Source of the DNA: Humulus lupulus
Taxonomy: Eukaryota; Streptophyta; Magnoliopsida; Rosales; Cannabaceae
NCBI RefSeq assembly: GCF_963169125.1
Contig: NC_084798.1
Span: 175,799,980 to 175,863,979, forward strand
Direction: 5' to 3'
Length of the DNA: 64,000 nucleotides
Below are positions 33,641 through 45,380 of the stretch, piece by piece. Below the pieces are notes generated by a model, which searched no databases, had not been told where the DNA came from, and saw nothing but the letters and a program-made list of their open reading frames with translations. Within the stretch, counting starts at the first letter, position 1. The number at the start of each line of letters is the position of its first letter. The position numbers were made by a program, and so were the translations under genes.

Positions 33641-34257
33641 TCCATTAAATGTCGCTAACTTATAAACACCAGGTCAAATGATGGACTCAATTTTGTATGG
33701 TCCTTCCCAATTAGGCTTGAGCACGCCTGCCAAGGTGGCTCGTGTGGCCAAAAACACACACCTGAGCACCAAGTCTCCCAATCCTAATTTTTTGTCTCGA
33801 ACCCTCTTGTTGAAGTATCTCGTAGCCCTTTGCTGGTATGCAACGTTCTTTAGTTAGGCTTTGTCTCATGTTTCTTCAATTAGGTCTAGAGTTTCTTCGA
33901 GCTAGGATTGGATTGAGGTTTGGTCGTATTGCTTGGGTCTTATTGTTGGAATTTTGACCTCAATAGGTAACATAGCTTCGCAACCATAAGCCAAGGAGAA
34001 AGGGGCATGTCCTGTCGAAGTTTGAGTTGTTGTTTTGTAAGCCCATAAGACTTATGGTAGTTCCTCTGGCCATCTTCCTTTAGCCTCTACGATAATTTTC
34101 TTAATAAGACTCTTAAGATTTTTATTAATTACTTCAACCTAGCCATTTTCATGTGGATGGGCCGCTGAGGAAAAACTTTTGATTATCCCTTTCTTTTCAC
34201 ATAACTGTGTGAACAGTTTGCTGTCGAACTAGGTCCCATTATCTGATACTATTTTGT
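33641..34257 (-). pseudogene. E2 integrase C-terminal part
   Basis: Minus-strand DNA aligns closely with H1 1337-1920, for example around 'ctcccaatcctaattttttg' and 'tatgcaacg'. It covers the integrase tail and the 3' side of the core. Stops interrupt all frames. At 34257 the alignment ends abruptly at a 115-bp foreign segment. Confidence 0.78.
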
Positions 34258-34372
34258 GGGAAGTTTTCCCAGGAAGCATGTGAATGAGGACAAAGCACTC
34301 TGGAAAGACTCATGTTGGTTTGTAGGGCCAGTCGTCATTCCAGGAAGTAGCCATAGTGACGTGGGGCGTTAC
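34258..34372. repeat. 115-bp filler ending like an LTR, at an E2 pol deletion
   Basis: This segment does not match the pol of H1, E3 or E4. On the plus strand it ends GTGGGGCGTTACA, the same terminal motif as S2 and S3. On its left the integrase core stops; on its right the second RNase H resumes. About 0.9 kb of pol that H1 and E3 have is missing. It is best read as a truncated LTR end or repair filler. Confidence 0.55.
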
Positions 34373-34990
34373 AGAAGCTAAACCGCAAGGAGGAATGAAA
34401 ATGAATTCCCGTCGGAGTGATCAAAATAATTCCTGCCCCTGGCCCGTTCTCATTTGAAAATCCATCGATGTAAAGTCTCCACAGCTCGCGGGCTGGGGTT
34501 ACGACTTCCTAATTGGTGATTCCCATACATTCATTTATAAAATCTGCTAAGGCCCTCCCTTTGATCGTTGTTCACAGATGATAGGTGATCTCAAATTGCC
34601 CAAGTTCGACAACCCTTTTTAACAACCTCCCAGAGGCCTCAGGTTTCAACAATACTTGCCCTAACGGTTGATCAGTCAATACATGTACAGGATGTGCTTG
34701 GAAGTAAGGTCGCAGCTTTCGCAATGCATGTATCAAGCATGTTTTTGTTTTCGCAAGCTTTGTGCTTGGAAGTAAGCTTTCGCAAGTCAAGGCTAGCTTT
34801 TCCATTAATGGACATCTCGAATATGCCCCCAGTAACATTTTACTAACATAGTAAACATGTTTTTGTGCTTTCTTATCCTCCCGAATAAGTACCGCGCTGA
34901 TTTCATGCTCAATTTTGGTGAGATATAGGTACAAAACTTCCCCTGTGATTGGTTTGGATAAGATCGGTGGTTCGGCGAGGTGCTTCTAAA
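34373..34990 (-). pseudogene. E2 second RNase H start and first RNase H
   Basis: Minus strand. 34373-34571 reads the start of the second RNase H (GAGIILITPTG, FHSSLRFSF). ORF 34934-34572 reads the first RNase H: HVYYVSKMLLGAYSRCPLMEK, then an extra ~50-bp block before HALRKLRPYFQAHPVHVLTDQP. That block looks like a local duplication: 'gtgcttggaagtaag' occurs twice, at about 34694 and 34761. The domain ends GRLLKRVVELGQFEITYH. Broken by the filler on the left. Confidence 0.78.
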
Positions 34991-36247
34991 GAGCTTGAAA
35001 AGTGAGTTTACACTCGTCCGACCATTAAAATTTCTTTTCCCCTCTCAAAAGATTAAAGAAAGGAAGGCATCTATCTGTACATTTCAAGATGAACCTACTT
35101 AAGGCCACCATTCATCCAGTTAAACTATGTACATCTTTATATTTTTGAGGTGAGTGCATATCAATTAATGCCTTGATCTTTTCCGAGTTTGCTTTTATGC
35201 CTCGAGAATTTACTATGAACCCAAGAAACTTTCCCGATGATACTCCGAATGAGAATTTCTGCGAGTTAAGTCTCATATTGTACATCTGGAGTAGCAAAGC
35301 ATTTCGCAAGATCGTCGACATGGTTACAATTATGCTTGGACTTGACCAGCATATCATCCACATAAACCTCCATATTGTTCCTTATTTTTTTTTTTCAAAC
35401 ATCCTATTCACCAATCTCTGATATGTGGCCTCAGCATTCTTGAGCCCGAACGGCATCACGTTGTAGCAATACAAACCCTTATCGGTCATAAAACTCGTAT
35501 GTTCTTGGTCAAGTGCATGCATGGCTATCTGGTTTTATCCATAATATGCATCCACGAACGACATGATGTCGTGCCCTGTAGTAGCTTCTACGAGCTGATC
35601 AATTCGAGGTAGGGGAAAGCAATCCTTTGGGCATGCCTTGTTGAGGTTCGAATAATCAATGCAAATTCTCCACTTGATATTAGGCTTCATAACTAACACC
35701 GGATTGGCTATCCAATCGAGATAGAAAGCGTCTCAGATAAATTGATTTTCCTTCAACCTTACGACTTCTCCTTTGAAGGCTTACTTCCTTTCATTGTCCA
35801 GGAGCCTACTTTTCTGTTGCTTTGGAGGGAAGCTTTTCTTTATGTTGAGTGCATGGGCTATAATGTTTGGGCTGATCCCAACCATGTCTGAATGTGACCA
35901 TGTAAACACATCCTGATTTTTCCTCTGGATGCGAACTAATTGCTATCTCGTGTCCTTTTGGAGATTCTTCCCTATCTTTACCACCCTAGTGGTATCCTCT
36001 TCTTCGAGCTCTACATTCTTGAGCTCCTTGATTGGTCCGAGATCGACCCTATCCGTTTTTATCCTGGGCTCCATCTCTTCTTCAACTTCGAAGATTGTCT
36101 CACTTATTTCTCTGATTACAACAAGTGCTTGTGCACTTGTTTGGCCCTTCCCTCTAATGGAGATGCTATAGCATTCTCAGGCGGCCAGTTGGTCTCCCTT
36201 TAGTGTCCCAATGCCACTAGGTGTTGAGAACTTGATGGCCAAGTACC
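34991..36247 (-). pseudogene. E2 reverse transcriptase
   Basis: Minus strand. ORF 35363-35112 holds the second half of the palm (KFSFGVSSGKFLGFIVNSRGI). The catalytic YVDD segment is present in DNA near 35345-35365 but in another frame. The frameshift coincides with an 11-base homopolymer at about 35386-35396. Upstream, the RT N-terminal motifs (NPVL, CIDYSDLNKACPKDCF-like) are legible in pieces at 35600-35900, and the PR-RT acidic linker at 35930-36170. Non-functional. Confidence 0.78.
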
Positions 36248-37084
36248 TCACAAATGAAACTGCCCCAGCCCAATCAGGGCTAGTCTCCCGAGCAGTACAT
36301 TGTAGGCTGACGGGGTGTCCACCACTATGAAATCCATAATATTGGCTACTGAGATGAGATAGTCTCCCAAGGTTACCGGGAGCTCGATAGATTCTGTGCT
36401 GACTATTCCTTCTCTTGAAAATCTATACAACATCGTCGCACTGGCTTTCAAGTCTCGAACTGAGAGTCCCAACTTTTCCAAGGTGGCTTTATAAAGGATG
36501 TTAACCGAGCTTCCCTTATCTATCAGAACCCGATGCACCCCTTTATTGGTGAGCTGGAATGTGATGACCAAAGGGTCATTGTGGGGAACTGGACGTGCGA
36601 GGCATCTTCTTCTATGAAAGTAATGGGTTAAGTTTCTACGATCTGTTGTTTTGGAGCTCATGGTTTAGGTTCGTAGGGAGATCTGTCCCCCGTCTTGAGC
36701 TCGTTGACATATCTTTTCTGGGCACTTCTGCCCGACCCAATGATACGTGGTCCTTTGGAAATGGTTACCACATCAACCCCATCTATCGGGGGAGGTCAGC
36801 CATCCTCCCTTGCGCGTGGGGTCGTATTCTGTTGGGCAGGTTGTGTAGGAGCTGCCTTATGTCCAGCCGAAGCTTGGGCCAAATTCATGTTTCTAACATA
36901 CTGCCCAAAATATCCTCTCAAGAGGAGACCCTTGATCTTGTCCTTCAGTTGTCTGCATTCATTGGTGGTATGACCAATGTCCCTATGGAATCTGTAGAAT
37001 TTACTGGTATCCCTTTTCGACTTTGGATTTTGCATCAAATCGGATCGTCTGAACTGGACCTAGTTCTCGTTTGCGATAAAAATG
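36248..37084 (-). pseudogene. E2 protease and gag C-terminus
   Basis: Minus strand. ORF 36661-36248 (137 aa) is the Tat-type protease: FQLTNKGVHRVLIDKGSSVN has the catalytic Asp, but Lys at the following position where E3 and E4 have Asn. AYNVLLGRLALIGL closes the fold. ORF 37038-36796 is the gag C-terminus with [20 protein letters not shown]. The first Cys of the His-Cys motif is Tyr here. The frame is cut at 37085 by the C2 LTR. Confidence 0.82.
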
Positions 37085-39255
37085 TGTTGGGAATTATGAC
37101 CTGAAAGCATATGTAGTAGACATTGTTTTAAGAAATAAATAAATAAATTGAATTTGTTATGCATATATTTTATGGACTATATTATTCTGTGATAATATTA
37201 AGTAAATATCAAAAAAATTCCTAAGCTCATATATGTGATATCAACCACGTATTGGTACGGGAGGATTGTGTTTGAGATAAATGAACTTGAATAGTTCGCA
37301 GTATAATAAAGTTATGGAATCTTTAGATTAATTACTGCAAGTACGGTCCACTAGTATTATGAATACATGTGATCTAGATCCGGATTACTAGTGTAGTAGG
37401 ACACTTTAGTGGAGGTAATTTATATATTAGAGAATGTATAGAACTAGACCAGATATGTTTATTAATACTTAGTTAAATACCGTTTCGAAGTATTAATAAA
37501 ATATATCAACTGATGATCATTTACAAATAGATCTTAATCCTGAAGCTACTATGAACTCATGTTTATGTTATATGTGTTCTTTGATGCACTCGTTAGGGTC
37601 TGTCAGAATGATCAGGCTAGAAACTTTTGTTTTGGGAACTCATTAATGTAAATGGCTGGGGATATAGTATACATATATGGAATCTATACCTTCTAGTAAG
37701 AGATTGAATAATGGCTCTCTTAAGAGTTGACTTTTGGGATTGAAAATGTTATTGAGCTCAAATTCAAAATATAGTTATGAATTAACCTTCACTAGTAAAG
37801 TCAATGGTACTTAAGGAAACAAGATATAATTAAAAGGGTAAAGCGATAATTTTATTTCTCATTAATTATGAACCATTATTAGAGGGTTAATTTGTATGTA
37901 ATGATTATATCAATGGACGCTTTATTATTATAAAGTACTCAGTAAATGAAATGTCTATAATTACAAGAGTGTAGTCTCATATTTATAGTGGAGTAATTAT
38001 GGGATTAATAAACTAAGATTATTTAATTAAAGAGTTTAATTAATAATCTCAAATTTATTGGAGCTTGGAATTATAGGTCCATAGGTCCCCACAGCAGCTC
38101 TATCAACACTATTCAAGGTAAGAGTTAATATAAAGGGAAAATGGTGAAAAAACTTATTTAAGAAGAAATTTGTTATTCGGGCCAAATATGCAAATATGTG
38201 ATAATAGTGATTAATTAATTACAAATTAGTTGTAATTAACAAAATTAATTAATAATTAATATATAATTTTCAAAATTATATTAAATAATTAACTAATTAT
38301 AATTTTTGAAATTATACTAAAATTAATATTTAATTTTTTGAAATTAGTATTAATTAAAATTGGTTTTAATTAATTGGTAGAATTAATTAAATATCTTTGT
38401 TTGAGTGGGAGATAATAATCTAATAAGTTCAAATTGGATTTGAATTTAAAAGATTGATATTATTCAAATAATTAATTATATTTGATAATTAGTTAAAAAA
38501 AGAATTCAAATTTGAATTAATTATCAGGTTGTTGGATTTTGTCTGATAAGGTAGTTTGAATAAATAATTAAATAATTGTGGAAAAATCAAATATCCATAA
38601 AATATAGGGTGCTACACGACACACACAGTCCCTGGACTGTGTGGCATGAGCCACATATTTTTCAGGGATAGATTTTTCACTTTTATTTATTTAATTAATT
38701 AATTAATGGAAAATTCAAAAGTTAATTTTTTTTATATTTTCATTAATGAGATAATTAATTAATTAAAAGATAAATTGTAAATTGGTTACAAATTTAAATT
38801 TTAAAATTTAAATATTTTCTATTTCAGACACTCTTTTATTCGCTCTAAAAAAAGAATGATATTTTTCTATCTCTCCCTGAAAAAGATAAAGAACAAATCT
38901 CAAGCTTAATCTCTTGATCTCATGTGTTGAGTACATCAAGTTGAATAAAAAATTTACCATCTTTTATTCTCTAAGTGCCCACACACTTCTTGAGGTGTAG
39001 AGAACGTTGTGGAAGATCATGGTGTGAGTACCTGGGAACAACTTGGATAGGAAGTTCGTTCAAATTACGAAAAGATAGCAAGGACACTTGATAGGCGTCA
39101 AGAGGTATGTTATATAACCTTGCTTATGATTAATGTATGTATATTGATGGATCTGCATTTTTAAAAGTAGTTTAAATATGTTACAAAAAAAATTTGTTGT
39201 ACACTAGGCCAACCCACCACCATTCTGACGCACATTAGGAAACTCGTTCCTAACA
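37085..39255 (+). repeat. C2 5' LTR (Ty1/copia)
   Basis: Starts TGTTGGGAA and ends TTCCTAACA, an inverted terminal match. 2171 bp, very AT-rich (37800-38850). Left flank AAATG (37080-37084). Directly followed by a primer-site-like sequence. It interrupts E2 gag. Small ORFs here are chance. Confidence 0.82.
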
Positions 39256-39275
39256 ATTAATATCAGAGAGGTGAT
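39256..39275 (+). other. C2 primer binding site
   Basis: ATTAATATCAGAGAGGTG directly after the LTR end resembles the TTGGTATCAGAGC primer site for initiator tRNA-Met, degraded at the first bases. Confidence 0.6.
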
Positions 39276-40286
39276 TAATCTCTGCATACATTAATTATTG
39301 TGTGGGCATAATATGCATTCTTATGTTATTGTAATATGTGTGAATGGATGGATGTATGTATGATTAAAGTTTATTCTTAAGGGTCGTTAATTATATGGTG
39401 TTTTGGGTTTAGGAATTGTTCTTAAATTTCTAGATGAAAAATGTAAGCCATTTTGGGGCATAGGAATTTTTGTAATTTAAATTTTTGCATTAAATTATTT
39501 GAAAATTTCTGTAAGGCCCGAGCCCCGAGTTTCGTACCCCGAAGCCCAAGTCTAAGGCTATCGCACGCACCCTGCTGGTCCGCGCCCCTACGCTGCCAGC
39601 CCCGCGCGCACTCGCGCCCCTGCGCCTGCCAGCCTCGCGCGCCCATGCTGAGCCACCAGCTGTAGCCGTACCTTCTAGCAGCCACTTGCCTCCTTTTCCA
39701 TGTCGAGCCTCATGTAGCCGCCCCTAGGGTTTCTAAACCCTAGGGCTTGCATCTAAGTTATCCATTTAAATTATTGGCCTAATTAATTTTAGCCCATAAT
39801 TAAAAAAATTATTTGGGATTAATTATTTGAGCCCAAATTCAAAAATGGGCCTAATAACTTATTGGGCATCAAAGCCCAAGTTAATTATTCTTAAAAAAAA
39901 TTTAAGATAATTAAAAGTTATATTAATTAAAAATTAAATGGATAAATGACTTAATGGATCAAGACTACTTGTGAAGGCCCAAAGTTGAAGATTGTGTTCT
40001 CTTTAGGTCTTATTTAGTTTCTTACATTTTTTGTGTATATTTTTGCAAGTGTTGTGATTTTTCTAGAAATACCCAAGACACCTGGCTCACATTTATTTAT
40101 TTAATATTTATTTATTTAAATGTTTGAATGTCATTAAATTGTTTAATACTTTATCATGTATTTTTGACATGCCATATATATTACCCACATAGTATTTAAA
40201 ATTAGCATGCATCTCATATGAGTAGAATCATGCTTTAGGATTGTCCTTTGTGATTATAAGATTTATGTGATGGATCATATAATAAT
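39276..40286 (+). other. C2 leader, first part, with GC-rich island
   Basis: Untranslated leader up to the E3 insertion. It contains a GC-rich island at about 39510-39720 in otherwise AT-rich DNA. Right after it, a 24-bp palindrome of two inverted telo-box motifs (TAGGGTTT / AAACCCTA) lies at 39722-39745. The ORFs 39422-39685 on both strands follow the GC bias and have no recognisable domain. The leader continues at 54975-55818. Confidence 0.55.
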
Positions 40287-40967
40287 TGTTGACGCCACTT
40301 TTCGCCAACAATGTATTGAGAAATAATAAGGAGGATTAGTGCTTAATGATAAATCGTAATGAACAATAAACAAAATTCACTCAAGAACACAAAAATTTTA
40401 GGTGGTTCAGTGGTTAAAATCCACCTAGTCCACGAGTCAATATTATTGCTACTTCCCTCTCTATTTTGGCAGAGTTTTGGTATTATAGGGGAATTCCATG
40501 GACAGGTTTGGGTAACCATGTGAGTCAATCGCGTATTTACATAATGTCTACATTTAATACAAAAAATTTCCATTTATATTGGGACATGATTTGATAACAA
40601 GATAATAGGTTCCTGCTATCTCAAATAATAAATATGACAGCCTGGTCATAAATAAACATATAAAGGGATCCCAAGTCTCTGGGGATCTCTGAGTATGCAA
40701 TATACTAGAATTACCACGAGCTGGATATCTCCCCCAAGCTCGTGCTTCAACAACTATTTGATTCTGAGCACGTGCTTCATAGCCATCGCATCCTTAGTTC
40801 GAGATAAACTCAGGCCGCCTAATCACCACGTATGATCACTATGAATCTCGAGTTGTCCACATGGATAATAAGCATATATTATTTCCCTTAGTCATTTCTC
40901 TGTGTATTTATCTTCCAGCTGTACCCGAGCTGAGTAAATGAACTCATGCTAAAATCAGGGTACAACA
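40287..40967 (-). repeat. E3 3' LTR
   Basis: Element sense begins TGTTGTACCCTGATTTTAGC at 40967 and ends GGCGTCAACA at 40287. 681 bp; closely matches the 5' LTR but lacks 43 bp at about 40486, which in the 5' LTR contains most of the TATA box. Leader hairpin at 40402-40433 with a perfect GUGG/CCAC inner stem. Confidence 0.92.
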
Positions 40968-40977
40968 TTTCCCCCCC
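40968..40977 (-). other. E3 polypurine tract
   Basis: GGGGGGGAAA on the minus strand immediately before the 3' LTR. Confidence 0.8.
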
Positions 40978-41233
40978 AAGCTCATGCTCGTGTATGATGT
41001 CGTCACTTTCTGACCTACACAGTAGGGCTTTTAGACGTCTGCAACATAAAACCACGCCTACCCACTACTTGATTACTGGACACGTGGTCTATTGCGATTG
41101 GCGTCTGTTCAGGTTTTGACGACTGCAATAATTGTCTTGTCAACCTTTTGCCGCCATTTGGTCTATTCAATCTTGGCCCTTGGATTTTGAACTAACCCAA
41201 TTAGATGGCCCATATTAATTTCCATAGTTTACG

Positions 41234-41241
41234 TATAAATA
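41234..41241 (+). promoter_or_regulatory. TATA box of the E3 antisense gene
   Basis: TATAAATA on the plus strand (acgTATAAATAgg), 267 bp from the LTR edge and pointing away from it, opposite to E3 gag-pol. A start near 41265 would give a leader of about 155 nt before the donor at 41421. Inferred from sequence and gene structure only. Confidence 0.6.
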
Positions 41242-41264
41242 GGATGACCAAATTTCAAACCTCA

Positions 41265-42000
41265 CCACATTTTCATTTAAAAATTTCCCTTTTCTGAACT
41301 CCCAAGTTTCCTTTCTTTCCCAAAATCCCCAAAACTATTCATCTTGCCCAGGCATTCAGAAGTTTCTAGAAGCTTCATGTGATCCGAATCTACATCATCC
41401 AGTCGACGAACACACTTACTGTGAGTATCTCATCCCTTGGTTTGAAAAGTTTTCCCTTTTTTTTTAAATGGAGTTGTCATTCTTAACTATGTTCATCCAC
41501 AACACACATTGTAGCTACTATTAGGCTATTTCTAAATGTTCATAGGGAATAGGTTTCGATTTAGGTTCAATGGGCAAGTCCAAATATGTTTTAGAAATAA
41601 AACGTCGATAAAACTGGGGTAATTTCTGGGTAAATCTGGGTAACCCTAATGGTGGATTGATTTAAAGAATACCCATTCAGGGTAAACAAACTGAAGGATC
41701 TTTAGGTTTAAAACTAGATAGCTTAGGGGTCACGTTTTCTTGGGTGATTTTGCACTAAATTGCTTCCCAAGGAAAGTAGTGGTCTGACATTTCTGACACA
41801 CAGATCCCTAAATATCAGGGGACTGTTAGGAAACCGAGGCGCGTAGCTTAGGATATCGCGTGGCATCACACGATGGGGTTGAGGCCTACCTTAGCTTGTT
41901 TAACCAAAATAACTTGTTTCATCCTTCGTACTCTCACATCATAGTTATAGATCATCTTAGGTCGCCTACTAAGTAGGCCGCTTTGTCATCAGGCGATCTA
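41265..42000 (+). promoter_or_regulatory. E3 antisense-gene leader exon and first intron
   Basis: A leader exon of about 155 nt ends at donor ACT|GTGAGT (41421). The intron ends at acceptor TTTGTCATCAG (41992), eight bases before ATG 42001. The leader is C/T-rich and has no upstream ORF of note. The same plan is seen in E2 (donor 30549, acceptor 31083). Confidence 0.55.
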
Positions 42001-44663
42001 ATGGCTCTTCCGAGGAAGAACGCTCTGAAGAAAAATTCCTCGACCTCATCCTCTCGACACAAGAACAAGGGGAAGCAGATCGCCTCTAATTCTCCCATCC
42101 CGCACTTTGGTACGGTGGTGCAGAAGGAACTCAATATCGACCCCAATGCTTATTTCGAGGCTGAGCGTATAGTCTTGCAAATCACGACTCAAGGGAAGGT
42201 CAACAAAATCCTGTTGAGTCACAACATAGAAGTATGATCCGATACTATTCTAGCCCGACCTGCGTTTGAGAGGGAATGAAGTCGTGCCCCCTTCTAGGAT
42301 GACTACGCGGGCTGGAGCGATGAACATATGAAGGCTGACGCCTTCCTTCCTTTGGATAAGTACTTCGCGATCTTCTTGAACTACGTGAAACTGGCTCCAT
42401 TTCAGCTCCCCCAAAATCCTACAGGCGTATGGCGGGGCTGAAGTACCTATTCTTGAAACATGAGTGGGAGGTCCCCACCCCGGCAGACATATTGTACTTC
42501 TTCTACCTCAAGGCAAGCCATGAACAGAGGGGATGTGGTGATGGGTTCTACTACCTCACGTGGTTTCCGAACTCCACCTCGTCCATTGAGCTCCCCATCC
42601 ATCCAAACGATTATAAAGATTTATTCTTTATGTCGAATGGCTTCAGAAATTGCGGACACCATTACTTCAATCGACCTCGTAAGTCTTCCATCCTTGTAAA
42701 TTGAGCTCGAGAATTTTTGTTCCTTTAAAATATTTCTTTTTTTTGTACATGTCTTAATTGAATTTGTTTCTCGTGCAACCATATTTGCAATGATGGAAAA
42801 GTATGGGACCCTCGGGGGTCAGTATGAGAAGCTGTCCAGACTTCCCCCCGGTGAAAAGGACTATCGCTAGGTCATGAATGACGTCACGATTCTGGCCTGT
42901 AAGTTGATGGGCGAGGGTCAAACACTAGCCTTGAGGACCCGGACTCCTCTTCCGGTGATCCCCAAGCTTCCTTCCTCTCAAGAGGCCCTGCCAGCCACTA
43001 GGGATGATGAAGAGGAGGAAGAGGACGACGTGCCTCTCGTGCAAAAAAGGCGGGCCCCCAAAGCAGACCAGAGACCTGATCCTGACTGAGCTACTTTTGA
43101 GGCAGCAGCCGGCCCCTCCGTCCAAGGTAACCCATACCTTTTTAGGGTATCATATAGGGTTTCCGATTTCAGGTTACATTATAACTCGAATCAGCTCGTT
43201 AGCTGACATCTTTCCAACCCAGATCTAAATGTAACCCTTCCCCAGTGCGTGGACCACCTAGTGGTACGCTATGACAATAGCTACCCTAGGGGTACAATAG
43301 TAGTTGATAACACCTTAAACTTTAGATTCGCCATTTTTGAGTAATATGGGACAAACCGTCGGACCTGGCATTCTCTGCTGCAGGATGCATTTGCCCCTAG
43401 GTTCAGACAATACGTAGATGAATCCAGCCTCGAGGAAGAACCTGAACCCCCTAGGATCCAAGAGATATTAACTTTAGACTCCCCTTCTCCTCCATTAAAT
43501 TGAGGGCCGAAGTTTGTGCCTATCCCGGTCAAAACACTCAAGCTAGTGATAATAGACTCCTCCCTCAACTTAGAGGGTAGAATCTTTGTTTTCTCTTTCT
43601 TTATAAATGTTTTTTAGACAAATTTTGTGAACTAACTCCCTTTGTTCTTTATAAGTGAAGAGATGGAACAACCAGGAGCTCCTGACTTGCAGACTTCTTT
43701 CCAAGCTAAGAAAACCGGCATGGGCCCTGTCGTGAAGAGGCTAAGGTGGCGAAGAAGACCACCACTACAACGGGGAACACTTCAAAATCCCCTGCCAAGA
43801 ATAAGGACACGAGCTTGGTTCAGGAGCCAGCTCCGGTGGCTAATGTCGTTGCTGAGCAACTTCCTTCTCCCCCCTCTCGACATATGCCCCCACCTCCCCA
43901 AGTTATTCAAGCAGAGGCCCCCACAGTCCGAATATATGTCGATCCTCAAGACCTGGAGAAGATCCCCTAAGCCTTCCGAGGTATCATATATGAAACCGCG
44001 ACTCACATGGTGGGTCACGCTTACAAAGCTAGCTCGAGTGTCCTGAGGACCATTGAGGAGCGCAGCCCCGAGAACATCCTTGAGTCCGCCATGGGGATGA
44101 ATCTCACCGTGAGTTCTTTTCCCATAATTGGTGGTGAAATTGTTTTGTTGTTTTTTTTACTCATATTTTTTACTTGTTCTGTTATTTTGTAGTCTGTTCT
44201 AACCCAATACCGCAGCATAGCTCATGCTAGGGCCAAAAATTAAGAGTTCCGGGCCTAGCTAGATGCTGCCAAGGAAGGTGAGCAGGCTGCCCTGACAAAT
44301 GCTCAGAAGAATGAACAAGATGCTCTCACCTCTTCCCAAGCTCAAATCGCTAAGGTGAATCATCTCGTTGAACGTCTTCAGATCGAGATTGGCAAGCTCA
44401 AGACAAAATTACTCGAGGCTGAAGCTAAAGCCAAGGAGGAAACGTTGGCATCTTCATCAGCCATGGAGGAGATGTTGTACCATTGTTGGGTCTTCAACCA
44501 AGATGGGAACTTCTCTTTTATGGAGCCCGGGTTGTGGGATCCATACCATGCTAAGTTCAAGGCTCGGCTCTCACAAGAACTATCAGAGACTAGTGAGGCG
44601 TCCAGAGTGACTGAGGGAGGCGAGGAGGTCACTTCTGCGGGGCAAGCTGATGGAGCCCAATGA
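42001..44663 (+). pseudogene. E3 antisense gene: Transposase_28-like domain plus coiled coil, multi-exon
   Basis: Plus strand, opposite to gag-pol. Starts MALPRKNALKKNSSTSSSR (42001), a basic Ser-rich N-terminus. A domain resembling Pfam Transposase_28 ('putative gypsy type transposon') spans about 42330-42680: FAIFLNYVKLAPFQLPQN, LKYLFLKHEWEVPTPADILY, GFYYLTWFPN. Likely introns: 42679 (GTAAGT) to about 42789; 43127 (AG|GTAACC) to 43222 (CCCAG); about 43577-43655; 44109 (GTGAGT) to 44192 (TTTTGTAG). An acidic stretch DDEEEEEDD is at 43000-43030. The final exon (44193-44663) is a coiled coil with a conserved YHCWVFNQDGNFSFME. Stops at 42235, 42286 and 42310 and a frameshift near 42428 show decay. 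Extra antisense ORFs are known in Tat elements; the function is unknown. Confidence 0.7.
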
Positions 44664-45380
44664 TTTTTTTTTAGTTGTCTTTGTAATTCTCTAACAATTT
44701 TTTTTATGTCAAACAATTGCCTTCGGGCTTAGTTCGAGATTTTTTTTCTCCTCGATGTGACAATATATTTGTTTGTCTTTCCTTTATTAACTTCTCATGC
44801 TTATGAATCTTTAGACTCTTGTACATTCGAGATTTTAGGAATCGACTTTTAGATAAAGATAGATTTTATCGAACCTGGTTATGTCCAAGTTTTGTTTGCT
44901 TATTTGTATCATACCTGCTAAGGATCAGGCCTCGAACCTGGTTATATCCAAGGTTTTTAATAATCTAAACTTAGTTCGCGCTAGGTTTATTGATAACTCG
45001 AGCTTTAAAAAGCCATTTAATCAATTTTCCAAACTTCTAAGTTTCGGACCTGGTTACATCCAGGGTTTTAAATGATTTCACCTTAGTTCGTGCTAGGTTT
45101 ATTGAAAAATCAAGCTTCTAAAAATCCGTTGAATAATCAATTTTCCAAGCTTCTAAGTTTTTTAATCTTATCGAGCAGGCTTAATTTTTCCAACCTTGGG
45201 TTATGTGCCCCCCAAGCAACCAGAATGTATAAACTTTCTTGGTTGCTTCTACAAATATGAGAAGATGAGCTAATACAATACTAAGAAATAGTTATTTAGC
45301 AATCCATTTATTATTTAATCAGAACGCCTTTTATAAATAAGCCTTACATGGATGGTGGTACTATTGATAATATTTTTTCA
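44664..45380. other. E3 spacer with tandem ~115-bp repeats
   Basis: Between the antisense gene and the integrase end. Two diverged tandem units of about 115 bp (44925-45045 and 45046-45165) share 'ttagttcg.gctaggtttattga' and 'tcaattttccaa.cttctaagttt'. A partial third unit is near 44868. No gene. This is the convergent end of the two transcription units. Confidence 0.6.

Larger units (their letters stand above)
26511..37084 (-). mobile_element. E2: Tat-like Ty3/gypsy element, 3' portion
   Basis: Minus-strand element seen from its 3' LTR (26511-27261) through polypurine tract, an antisense gene (30300-32700, plus strand), pol (37084-33640 read leftward) and part of gag. It is cut at 37085 by copia C2; the rest of gag and the 5' LTR would be to the right of the window. 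It also contains solo LTR S2. Family membership rests on the double RNase H, the LTR ends and the polypurine tract, all shared with E3. Confidence 0.87.

Noticed and set aside
39422..39685. Overlapping ORFs on both strands in the GC-rich copia leader
   Set aside because: GC-rich DNA has few stops by chance; no domain, and the position is an untranslated leader.
42429..42704. Cellular transposase gene of a DNA transposon
   Set aside because: The Transposase_28 name is historical; the segment lies inside E3 between integrase and 3' LTR and has no terminal inverted repeats of its own.
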